Shown here piece after piece: positions 23,918-29,747 of a DNA stretch of 31,214 bases. The notes under the pieces were generated by a model. It worked only from the letters and a program-made list of their open reading frames with translations. It made no database searches and was not told the DNA's origin. This DNA comes from a virus: IMG/VR virus record IMGVR_UViG_3300020417_000123, positions 1 through 31,214 of that record, one strand, 5' to 3'. Both the position numbers and the translations under genes were made by a program. How positions within the stretch are numbered: the first letter of the stretch is position 1; each line of letters opens with the position of its first letter.

Positions 23918-24768
23918 TATTAGAAGATAAAGCTACTATACCATATTTAAAAGCATTTAAAGAAGGTAAAATTAAAAAAGGTATTGGCATTGGTTGTTTA
24001 TTAGATGATTACTTTGTTTACAAGAATGGCAACTTTAATATGTTTTTAGGTTTAGATAATGTTGGTAAAACTAATTTTATCTTATGGTACTTAACTGCAC
24101 TTAGTAAATTACATGGTAAAAAGTGGTGTATCTGGAGTGGCGAAAACAATGCTGGCCAACTTAAACGTGATATTATACAAATGTGGACTGGTGAAACAAT
24201 TAAAGATTTAAACGAATATTTATTTTATCATGATGAAATTAGTAAGTATTTTAAATTTATTGATAATAGAAAATTATACAATCATAAAGAACTATTAGAA
24301 ATATTTGATAAAGAAGATTGTGATGGTGCATTAATAGACCCTTATACAGGCATTAACCATGATAGAAGAGTTTCACAATTTGAAAGAAATTATCAAGTAT
24401 GTAATGATGTTAGAGAGTTTTGTAATAGAACAGGCAAAACAGTATTTATTGCAATGCATCCACAAACAGAAGCAGCAAGGCGTGTATATCCACCAGACCA
24501 TCAATTAAATGGACATATACAACCACCAAGAAAAGCTGATTGTGAGGGTGGGCAAGTATTTCCAAATAGAGTAGATAATTTTATTTGTTTACATAGATTA
24601 ATTTCACATGATAAACTTTGGATGATGACAGAAGTTCACGTATATAAAATAAAAGATAAAGAAACAGGCGGTAAACCAACAATGTTAGGTGAACCATTAA
24701 GATTTGATTACAATAGTGGTTTAGGTTTTACAATTGGTGGTAATAACGTATTAAAACAAAAAAAATGA
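23914..24768 (+). CDS. DnaB/RecA-like replicative helicase
   Basis: A 284-aa single-domain ATPase with no primase or DnaB N-terminal domain. Walker A is GLDNVGKT (46-53), followed by KKWCIWSGENNAGQLKRDII, where Glu is the usual catalytic base. Walker B is GALIDPYTGIN (about 137-147). Later motifs are TVFIAMHPQTEAARR and KADCEGGQVFPNRVDNFICL, the latter resembling the H3/H4 region of hexameric helicases. This short DnaB-like helicase type is common in Bacteroidota phages. It lies directly after the initiator-like gene and before the methyltransferase, with four-base overlaps at both ends. Confidence 0.8.
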   Translation: MILEDKATIPYLKAFKEGKIKKGIGIGCLLDDYFVYKNGNFNMFLGLDNVGKTNFILWYLTALSKLHGKKWCIWSGENNAGQLKRDIIQMWTGETIKDLNEYLFYHDEISKYFKFIDNRKLYNHKELLEIFDKEDCDGALIDPYTGINHDRRVSQFERNYQVCNDVREFCNRTGKTVFIAMHPQTEAARRVYPPDHQLNGHIQPPRKADCEGGQVFPNRVDNFICLHRLISHDKLWMMTEVHVYKIKDKETGGKPTMLGEPLRFDYNSGLGFTIGGNNVLKQKK

Positions 24769-25406
24769 AGATACTAAACTTATATGCTTGCTTAGGCGGT
24801 AACAGATACAAATGGGATGAGGTTACAGATGTAGAAGTTACTGCTGTAGAATTAGACCCTGAATGTGCAAGATTATACCAAGAAAGGTTTCCAAATGACA
24901 AAGTAATAGTAGCAGATGCACACCAATATTTATTAGACCACTACAAAGAGTTTGATTTTATTTGGAGTAGTCCACCTTGTCCTACTCATAGCAGCTTTCA
25001 ACATTCAATGAAAAATAAAAGAAAAATGAAATATCCTGATATGAAACTGTATGAAGAAATTATATTTTTAGAAAATTTTTTTACAGGTAAATATTGCGTA
25101 GAAAATGTAATATCATACTACACACCATTAATACAACCAAAAAAAAGAAATAGACATTATTATTGGACTAACTTTAATTTGCCAAATGATTTAAATGAAA
25201 GAAAAGCTCCTACAATGACAAGAACTAAAGATGAATTAATTGAATGGATTAAATTTTATAATTACGATTTTAATAAATACAAAGGACATAAAGATAAAAG
25301 AACAATAGCAAGAAACTTGGTTGACTACGAAGCTGGTAGAACAATATTAGAAACAGCAGTAGGAATAGTTAGAAAACAAAATGTAAATCAAACAGAATTA
25401 TTTTAA
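24765..25406 (+). CDS. DNA (cytosine-5) methyltransferase
   Basis: A 213-aa compact enzyme that transfers a methyl group from SAM to C5 of cytosine. Motif I is NLYACLGGN (4-12) and the SAM-binding acidic residue lies in TAVELDPECA (about 26-35). Motif IV is FIWSSPPCPTHSSF, with the catalytic Cys in PPC (about 71). Motif VI is the VENVIS segment (about 111) and motif VIII RNRHYYW. The target-recognition region is very short, so the recognition site is probably small. No cognate restriction gene is present, so the role is likely self-protection or marking of replicated DNA. The C-terminus NQTELF resembles a clamp-binding peptide and matches the end of the ABC-GNAT protein. Confidence 0.9.
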   Translation: MKILNLYACLGGNRYKWDEVTDVEVTAVELDPECARLYQERFPNDKVIVADAHQYLLDHYKEFDFIWSSPPCPTHSSFQHSMKNKRKMKYPDMKLYEEIIFLENFFTGKYCVENVISYYTPLIQPKKRNRHYYWTNFNLPNDLNERKAPTMTRTKDELIEWIKFYNYDFNKYKGHKDKRTIARNLVDYEAGRTILETAVGIVRKQNVNQTELF

Positions 25407-25417
25407 AACAAAAAAAA

Positions 25418-25657
25418 ATGAGATATAAATATGAAGACATAGAAAAGTTTTTAGAGTTTAAAACTTGGACTGATAAACAAAAAATAGATAAACTATTAGA
25501 AATAGATTGTAGTTTATATGCACATCTTGGCACAGATTCAACAAGAAGTGAAAAAGATGAAGTAAAAAGAAAAAGTTTAGAAATATACAGAACCATAAAA
25601 ACATTAGATAAAAAACTTGGTGATGAATTACTTTACTCAGAAGATTTAAAACAATGA
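25418..25657 (+). CDS. 79-aa small helical protein
   Basis: The protein reads KYEDIEKFLEFKTWTDKQKI, then CSLYAHLGTDSTRSEKDEVK and a helix LEIYRTIKTLDKKLGDELLY. The middle LGTDSTRSEKDEV segment is a recognisable feature of small Bacteroidota phage proteins, but no function is known. It follows the methyltransferase by 11 bases and overlaps the next gene (ATGA). Confidence 0.65.
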   Translation: MRYKYEDIEKFLEFKTWTDKQKIDKLLEIDCSLYAHLGTDSTRSEKDEVKRKSLEIYRTIKTLDKKLGDELLYSEDLKQ

Positions 25658-25917
25658 ATGATTTAGATTACACAATAACAAAGAACAAATTAGAAATATT
25701 ACTTTTAAAAGCTCAAGAGGGCTTAAAGGTAGGTAAAGTAACACAAAGTAAATTAGAAGCTGTAGAAACGCTACAAGACACTTTAAAATGTATGTTAGAG
25801 CTGAGGTTTACAATTGATGAACTAAATAAAAAACAAAGCTTGTTAACAATGCAAAATGTAAAAGCTTACAAAGAAACTGCTGAACTTAAGAAAAAATTTA
25901 ATACTTTTAAAAAATAA
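25654..25917 (+). CDS. 87-aa coiled-coil protein
   Basis: Almost entirely helical and charged (ILLLKAQEGLKVGKVTQSKL; VETLQDTLKCMLELRFTIDE; AYKETAELKKKFNTFKK). A single Cys is present and there is no membrane segment. It is likely a small oligomeric accessory protein. Coupled to the previous stop. Confidence 0.6.
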   Translation: MNDLDYTITKNKLEILLLKAQEGLKVGKVTQSKLEAVETLQDTLKCMLELRFTIDELNKKQSLLTMQNVKAYKETAELKKKFNTFKK

Positions 25918-25927
25918 ACTATAAATT

Positions 25928-26020
25928 ATGTATATAACATTATTATTAACAGCAACACATTTAACCTGTTTTATATTAGGTATAATAGTAACACACATCA
26001 TTGAAAAAAGATTTAAATAA
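25928..26020 (+). CDS. 30-aa membrane microprotein
   Basis: The ATG is in the AACTATAAATTATG context shared with other early starts. It encodes one hydrophobic helix (ITLLLTATHLTCFILGIIVT) with a basic end HIIEKRFK. It resembles the 30-aa gene at 20077 in size and topology, though not closely in sequence. Function unknown. Confidence 0.55.
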   Translation: MYITLLLTATHLTCFILGIIVTHIIEKRFK

Positions 26021-26177
26021 AAAGAAAAGAACGCTTAATGAGTACAGACAAACAAAGGACTCGTACTATATTAGCCCTAATACTCCTGTTGAGTATAATA
26101 TTGCTCTATTGTGTAGGATATATCCTAATGATACCGAGCTTGGAGCTATAATTAGAAAACATTTTCAAAAGATATGA
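26001..26177 (+). CDS. 58-aa conserved-looking small protein with TTG start
   Basis: No ATG is available in this frame. TTG at 26001 is the plausible start, 20 bases inside the previous microgene. It encodes a basic helix (KKDLNKKKRTLNEYRQTKDS), then YYISPNTPVEYNIALLCRIY and a helical end. The NEYRQTKDxYY pattern looks like small proteins I have seen in Bacteroidota phages. Its TGA overlaps the nuclease ATG (ATGA), the usual coupling here. It shares most of its DNA with a hydrophobic frame at 26038-26151. Confidence 0.55.
   Translation: MKKDLNKKKRTLNEYRQTKDSYYISPNTPVEYNIALLCRIYPNDTELGAIIRKHFQKI
26038..26151 (+). CDS. Possible overprinted 37-aa membrane peptide
   Basis: An ATG-started frame wholly inside the 58-aa gene in another frame. 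It reads MSTDKQRTRT followed by a 22-residue hydrophobic helix (ILALILLLSIILLYCVGYIL) and MIPSLEL. A charged N-terminus and clean membrane helix are what an overprinted lysis or membrane peptide would look like. Its codon choice is less typical of this genome than that of the 58-aa frame, so it may be chance. Confidence 0.22.
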   Translation: MSTDKQRTRTILALILLLSIILLYCVGYILMIPSLEL

Positions 26178-26524
26178 GTTTAAATGCAAATCAAAAAGGT
26201 AAAAGATTCGAGTTAAAAATTGCAAAAGATTTAGCAAAGAAGTTTGATACTAATATTAGAAGAACACCTAATAGTGGTGGATTAAGTATTAAAGGAGATA
26301 TTATGACTACAAGCGGTATTCTATCTGAATATAGCTGGGAATGTAAGAACCAAGAAAAATTAAATATCTGGAAAGCATTAGAACAAAGTGAAGGAGATGC
26401 AAGAGGAACTTTGAAAACACCTTTAGTTGTATTTACTAAAAACTTTGAAAAAGATTATGTTGCATTACAATATGATGACTTTGTTAATTTACTTCTTGAA
26501 TTAGATGAGTACAGAAGTAGATAA
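26174..26524 (+). CDS. Holliday-junction-resolvase-like PD-(D/E)XK nuclease
   Basis: A 116-aa protein. KGKRFELKIAKDL (residues 8-20) has the N-terminal Glu helix. RRTPNSGGLSIKGDIM (about 29-44) has the G-D Asp, and YSWECKNQEKLNIWKALEQS (about 53-72) has the E-C-K catalytic pair. TPLVVFTKN is the next strand. The order and spacing match archaeal/phage Hjc-type resolvases, which cut branched DNA. In phages these debranch recombination intermediates before packaging. Its 3' end overlaps the sigma-like gene by 20 bases. Confidence 0.8.
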   Translation: MSLNANQKGKRFELKIAKDLAKKFDTNIRRTPNSGGLSIKGDIMTTSGILSEYSWECKNQEKLNIWKALEQSEGDARGTLKTPLVVFTKNFEKDYVALQYDDFVNLLLELDEYRSR

Positions 26525-27014
26525 TATTTTGCACATTCTAATAAGAGATGAAGAAACTTGGCTTAACATGGCTGAGGAAATAAGCAGCAGTAGTAAAGTA
26601 CCAGCAAAAGATTTATTACACGATTTCTACATAGCTTTACATAGTAAAATTGATAGTGGTAAAGTAAAAATTAATGATATTCTATATAACGATTCTTTAA
26701 ATAAAGCGTTTATATATAAGATGATGCACAATATATTTATTGATAACATAAGAAACGACAAAGATATATTAATAGATAAAGAACTAAAAAACATTATAGA
26801 AGCAGACAACGAACCTTATGTAGATATAGAAAAAGTAGTTGATGAAATAGTAGATAGCTTTTACTGGTTTGATAGAAAGTTATTTAATTTATATAGAAAG
26901 AAATTTCACAGTATAAGAAAGCTATCAGCAGCAACTAATATATCACACGTAGTTGTATGGAGAACTATTAACAATTGTATTAAAGAAATTAAAAAAAAAA
27001 TTAATGAAAACTGA
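26505..27014 (+). CDS. Sigma-factor-like regulator
   Basis: A 169-aa protein. The N-terminal part has VPAKDLLHDFYIALHSKID, which resembles sigma-70 region 2 ('eDlvqevFl.l..ki'), followed by NKAFIYKMMHNIFIDNIRND, similar to the 'yl...arN...d..R' stretch. The C-terminal DRKLFNLYRKKFHSIRKLSA then TNISHVVVWRTINNCIKEIK reads as a region-4-like helix-turn-helix. Small proteins of this type are frequent in Bacteroidota phages and are candidates for switching host RNA polymerase to late promoters. The similarity is weak enough that it may be a structural relative without sigma activity. Confidence 0.68.
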   Translation: MSTEVDNILHILIRDEETWLNMAEEISSSSKVPAKDLLHDFYIALHSKIDSGKVKINDILYNDSLNKAFIYKMMHNIFIDNIRNDKDILIDKELKNIIEADNEPYVDIEKVVDEIVDSFYWFDRKLFNLYRKKFHSIRKLSAATNISHVVVWRTINNCIKEIKKKINEN

Positions 27015-27270
27015 ATACTTAATTAAAAAGATTTGTGAAGAAGTAATTGATTTACTATTAGAAAAAAATGCAGCTTATGGAGATACTGCAAACAACCCAA
27101 CAAACGTATTTAGTAAATTAGATTCTATTGAAGCTATTAAAGTAAGAATAGATGACAAGTTAGCAAGAATTAAAAACAAAGGTTTAAATGATAAAACAGA
27201 AGATACATTAACTGATTTAATAGGTTACTTAGTATTATTAAAAATAGCATATATTAAAAATGAAAAGTAA
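27004..27270 (+). CDS. DUF1599/Nmad1-like (MazG-related) protein
   Basis: An 88-aa protein. The ATG at 27004 is preferred to an upstream TTG that would lie deep inside the previous gene. Landmarks are EEVIDLLLEKNAAYGDTANN, then FSKLDSIEAIKVRIDDKLAR and DKTEDTLTDLIGYLVLLKIA. This 'K..aYGd ... R.dDKL.R ... EDTl.DLigYlvL' pattern matches DUF1599, called nucleotide modification associated domain 1, related to all-alpha NTP pyrophosphatases. It could clean or adjust nucleotide pools. It overlaps both neighbours by 11 bases. Confidence 0.75.
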   Translation: MKTEYLIKKICEEVIDLLLEKNAAYGDTANNPTNVFSKLDSIEAIKVRIDDKLARIKNKGLNDKTEDTLTDLIGYLVLLKIAYIKNEK

Positions 27271-27637
27271 AGGTTTAGGAGATACAGTAGAAAAGATTAC
27301 AAAAGCTACAGGTATAAAACAAGCAACTGATTGGATATTTGATAAGTTAGGTAAAGATTGTGGATGTGATGCAAGAAAAGAAAAACTAAATAAATTATTT
27401 CCATACAAGGTAGAATGTTTAAACGAAGAAGAATATATATATCTAAAAGGTTTCTTCTCAATAAATAAAAACATAGTAAATAACATAGAACAAAAAGAAT
27501 TATTAACAATACACAATAGAGTATTTAACACCAATAAAAAACCTTCAAGCTGCGGTAGTTGTGTAAAAGATTTAGTTAATACTATGAAAAAATTATATAA
27601 TGAATATGAATACGAAAGAGAAAGTAAAAGCAATTGA
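27260..27637 (+). CDS. 125-aa Cys-motif protein upstream of terminase
   Basis: It starts KGLGDTVEKITKATGIKQAT, followed by GKDCGCDARKEKLNKLFPYK and later SSCGSCVKDLV. I recognise the GDTVEKITKATGI...DCGCDxRKEKLN opening from Bacteroidota phage proteins encoded near the terminase. The CxC and CxxC pairs could jointly bind zinc. Function unknown. Position next to TerS suggests a packaging or DNA-binding role. It overlaps the Nmad1-like gene by 11 bases. Confidence 0.72.
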   Translation: MKSKGLGDTVEKITKATGIKQATDWIFDKLGKDCGCDARKEKLNKLFPYKVECLNEEEYIYLKGFFSINKNIVNNIEQKELLTIHNRVFNTNKKPSSCGSCVKDLVNTMKKLYNEYEYERESKSN

Positions 27638-27722
27638 AAAAAAGCTATTAATGTTTTTAAACAAATACAGTGAAAATACAGTGAAAAATGTCAAGAGAAC
27701 AAAACTTAAAAAGTTGGACTAA
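27600..27722 (+). CDS. 40-aa basic microprotein overlapping two genes
   Basis: This frame covers the 50-base gap before TerS. It overlaps the previous gene by 38 bases and TerS by 35. It encodes a Lys-rich helix (TKEKVKAIEKKLLMFLNKYS) and ends in NVKRTKLKKLD. It contains a tandem ATACAGTGAAA repeat at the DNA level. Large overlaps on both sides make it uncertain, but the gap is otherwise unexplained. Confidence 0.35.
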   Translation: MNMNTKEKVKAIEKKLLMFLNKYSENTVKNVKRTKLKKLD

Positions 27723-28026
27723 AGGCCAATCAGGTAATCCTAAAGGAAAACCAAAAGGTGCTAAAAACAGAAGCACAATTATTAAAGAAATACTTAACTT
27801 AATGGTTAAGAAAGTTGATGCAGATGGTAAGGCAGTTTGGCAAAGTAAAGAGTATTTAATGGTTGAAGCATTAGTTAATAAAGCTATTGATAAAGGTGAT
27901 GTAAATGCTTTTAATGCTATATATAATAATTTGTATGGTAATTTAAAAGATACTGTTGATGTAAATACTACAGAAGAAGTAAACCATGATTTCAGAAACA
28001 TCATTTCAAGGATTAAAGCTCAATAA
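27688..28026 (+). CDS. terS: Small terminase subunit-like protein (DUF5681-type)
   Basis: A 112-aa protein. The N-terminus SWTKGQSGNPKGKPKGAKNR is the signature of the DUF5681 family found immediately before large terminases. It is a basic DNA-binding segment. A helical region follows (TIIKEILNLMVKKVDADGKA; YLMVEALVNKAIDKGDVNAF), consistent with an oligomerising core. The small subunit recognises phage DNA and starts packaging. Its 3' end overlaps the large subunit by 41 bases. The name is supported by context and signature, not by a full-length match. Confidence 0.75.
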   Translation: MSREQNLKSWTKGQSGNPKGKPKGAKNRSTIIKEILNLMVKKVDADGKAVWQSKEYLMVEALVNKAIDKGDVNAFNAIYNNLYGNLKDTVDVNTTEEVNHDFRNIISRIKAQ

Positions 28027-29215
28027 AAAATATTTAGTATTAGATGAATCTTTTGCACGTTACTTTATTGTAACAGGTGGTAGAGGTTCTGGTAAATCAT
28101 TTGCAGTTAACTCTGTACTATTACTATTAACCTATCAAGCTGGACACACAATATTATTTACACGTTACACGTTAAGAGCTGCAAGCATTAGTATTATACC
28201 TGAATTTATAGAAAAGTTAGAACTGCTTGGAGTTATTGACCAGTTTAAAATAACAAAAGATGAAATAATAAATAAAGGTAATGGTAGTAAGATAATATTT
28301 AGAGGTATTAAAACAAGCTCAGGCGACCAAACAGCAAATCTTAAATCATTAACTGGTATTACTACGTGGGTAATGGATGAAGCAGAAGAATTAAATGATG
28401 AAGATATATTTGATAAAATTGATTTATCTGTAAGAAACAAAGTACAAGAGAATCGTGTAATATTAATATTAAACCCAACAACTAAAGAGCATTTTATTTA
28501 TAAGCGTTGGTTTGAAGATAGAGGAGTTGCTGCTGGTAGTAATATAACAAAAGAAGATACAACATACATTCACACTACATATTTAGATAACTTAGATAAT
28601 CTTTCAGAAAGCTATATTAAACAGATAGAAACAATGAAGATTAGAAGGCCAAACAGGTATAAGCATACAATTGAGGGTGCTTGGCTGGATAAAGCTGAGG
28701 GAGTTATATTTACTGATTGGAGTATAGGAGAATTTAAACAAGTAGGCAAAGTTGTATTTGGACAAGATTATGGTTTTAGTAATGACCCTTCAACATTAGT
28801 TAAAACAAGTATAGATAAAGAAAATAAAGTTATATATATACAACTATGTTTCTATCAAACTAAATTAACTACAAGTGAGATATTACAACTTAATAAAAAG
28901 TTTGCAGCAGATAATTTAATAGTAGGTGATTCAGCAGAACCAAGATTAATAACAGAACTTAGCAGAGATTGTAATGTTGTGCCAGCTATTAAAGGACAAG
29001 GTTCAATAACATTTGGTATTAGTTTATTACAAGATTATGATTTAGTAATAACTGAAGATAGTACAGAATTAATAAAAGAGTTAAATAACTATTGTTGGTT
29101 AGAGAAGAAATCACAAACGCCAGTTGATAGTTTTAATCATGCTATTGATGCGCTGAGGTATGCAGTTAGCTATCAATTACAGAATCCAAATTTAGGAGAA
29201 TATCACATTTATTAA
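27986..29215 (+). CDS. terL: Large terminase subunit (PBSX/Terminase_3 type)
   Basis: A 409-aa packaging motor. Walker A is GGRGSGKS (31-38) and Walker B WVMDEAEE (128-135), with ILILNPTTKEHFIYKRWF as the coupling region. The nuclease half starts at FGQDYGFSNDPST (about 255-267, first Asp). It continues with LIVGDSAEPRLI (about 311-322, second Asp) and ends with VDSFNHAIDALRYAV (about 383-397, third Asp). This is the complete two-domain plan of PBSX-type TerL. The ATG overlaps TerS by 41 bases. The circularly closing contig fits headful packaging, but that cannot be proven here. Confidence 0.93.
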   Translation: MISETSFQGLKLNKKYLVLDESFARYFIVTGGRGSGKSFAVNSVLLLLTYQAGHTILFTRYTLRAASISIIPEFIEKLELLGVIDQFKITKDEIINKGNGSKIIFRGIKTSSGDQTANLKSLTGITTWVMDEAEELNDEDIFDKIDLSVRNKVQENRVILILNPTTKEHFIYKRWFEDRGVAAGSNITKEDTTYIHTTYLDNLDNLSESYIKQIETMKIRRPNRYKHTIEGAWLDKAEGVIFTDWSIGEFKQVGKVVFGQDYGFSNDPSTLVKTSIDKENKVIYIQLCFYQTKLTTSEILQLNKKFAADNLIVGDSAEPRLITELSRDCNVVPAIKGQGSITFGISLLQDYDLVITEDSTELIKELNNYCWLEKKSQTPVDSFNHAIDALRYAVSYQLQNPNLGEYHIY

Positions 29216-29220
29216 AGCGG

Positions 29221-29241
29221 TGCTTAAGCCACCCTTAAGCA
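29221..29241. terminator. Hairpin directly after terL
   Basis: TGCTTAAG (29221-29228) pairs perfectly with CTTAAGCA (29234-29241) around CCACC, five bases after the terL stop. No T-tract follows, so it may be an attenuator, an RNA processing or stabilising element, or a protein site (each arm contains the palindrome CTTAAG). Confidence 0.5.
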
Positions 29242-29301
29242 TTTAGATAAGATAAGAAAAGATAATATATATAAAAAAATAAAAAAAAGTTTAAAAAAGT
29301 T

Positions 29302-29331
29302 TTGTAGTTTATAAATATATTTATATATTAG
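29302..29331 (+). promoter_or_regulatory. Candidate promoter for the 53-aa gene
   Basis: TTG at 29302-29304, a 19-base spacer, then TATATTAG at 29324-29331, one mismatch from TAnnTTTG. This spacing is typical of Bacteroidota promoters. Transcription would start near 29338, leaving a leader of about 33 bases that includes two copies of CCAAAACAAAA before the ATG. Confidence 0.6.
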
Positions 29332-29370
29332 CATTGTAATTAATTAAAACCAAAACAAAACCAAAACAAA

Positions 29371-29532
29371 ATGAAAACAACAACACTACGAAACGGATTA
29401 ACAGTATTAGACAAATATTATGTAAATAGAAAACAAGCTGAAAAAGGACAACATAAATTAATGAGAGAATATGGTACAGATAGTTATATTTGGAATAGAG
29501 GAGGAAGAGTTTTTTATGTTGCTATAAAATAA
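29371..29532 (+). CDS. 53-aa basic protein with its own promoter and terminator
   Basis: The protein reads TTTLRNGLTVLDKYYVNRKQ, then AEKGQHKLMREYGTDSY and IWNRGGRVFYVAIK. It is basic, has no Cys and no membrane segment, and could be a small beta-rich nucleic-acid-binding protein. It sits alone between a promoter (29302) and a terminator (29584), apart from the dense operons on either side, which suggests separate control. An A-rich leader replaces a ribosome-binding site. Confidence 0.65.
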   Translation: MKTTTLRNGLTVLDKYYVNRKQAEKGQHKLMREYGTDSYIWNRGGRVFYVAIK

Positions 29533-29583
29533 AAAATACCAAGAGGCAGCCGATTTATTAGCGTAAGTCCTCAGAAATTTAAG

Positions 29584-29610
29584 AGCTACTGTAATAGGTA
29601 GCTTTTTTTT
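29584..29610 (+). terminator. Intrinsic terminator 1 (after the 53-aa gene)
   Basis: AGCTAC (29584-29589) pairs with GTAGCT (29598-29603) around an 8-base loop, followed by eight T (29603-29610). Upstream, GAGG (29544-29547) and CCTC (29569-29572) may pair, so the 3' untranslated region could be more structured. Confidence 0.78.
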
Positions 29611-29612
29611 AT

Positions 29613-29620
29613 TATATTTG
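29613..29620 (+). promoter_or_regulatory. TATATTTG -7 box overlapping terminator 1
   Basis: TATATTTG is a perfect TAnnTTTG -7 box placed two bases after the T8 tract. The upstream element is weak (CTG at 29589-29591, 21 bases away). A start near 29626 would produce a short RNA ending at the next terminator. Confidence 0.55.
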
Positions 29621-29703
29621 AAATAAGCAAATTATAGCCAATGTTAATTTGCGTTTTGGTTTAAAGTAGGTAGTCGGCAAAAGAGCGTTACCTACTTTTT
29701 TTT
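29621..29703 (+). ncRNA. Candidate small RNA with two hairpins
   Basis: Between the -7 box at 29613 and the terminator at 29663-29703 there is no open frame. The sequence holds a perfect hairpin, GCAAATTA (29627-29634) with TAATTTGC (29645-29652) and loop TAGCCAATGT. A terminator hairpin with a 16-base loop (GTCGGCAAAAGAGCGT) follows. A transcript of about 75-80 nt with a free 16-base loop is the typical layout of an independent sRNA. Size and start are inferred. Confidence 0.5.
29663..29703 (+). terminator. Intrinsic terminator 2
   Basis: AAAGTAGGTA (29663-29672) pairs perfectly with TACCTACTTT (29689-29698). The T-tract runs 29696-29703 (eight T). This is a 10-bp stem with a 16-base loop and a strong terminator by form. 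Confidence 0.85.
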
Positions 29704-29710
29704 ATATTTG
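29703..29710 (+). promoter_or_regulatory. TATATTTG -7 box before the tail operon
   Basis: A second perfect TAnnTTTG box fused to the T-tract of terminator 2, 38 bases before the ATG at 29748. No TTG lies at the expected upstream distance, so it may need a phage factor. It is the likely start of the tail operon that runs through the contig ends. Confidence 0.6.
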
Positions 29711-29747
29711 TATATAACGATTTACTAATTAATACGTTTATATATAA

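Noticed and set aside
26003-26010. AAAAAAG run as a -1 frameshift site joining the 30-aa and 58-aa genes
   Set aside because: The downstream frame is +1 relative to the upstream one, so a -1 slip would not join them. A TTG start is simpler.
26991-27000. A10 run near the end of the sigma-like gene as a frameshift site
   Set aside because: Slippage would only alter the last few residues, and the next gene has its own ATG immediately downstream.
29533-29610. tRNA or known riboswitch in the structured region after the 53-aa gene
   Set aside because: No cloverleaf, anticodon arm or CCA end can be drawn, and no riboswitch core I know fits. Only short stems are visible.
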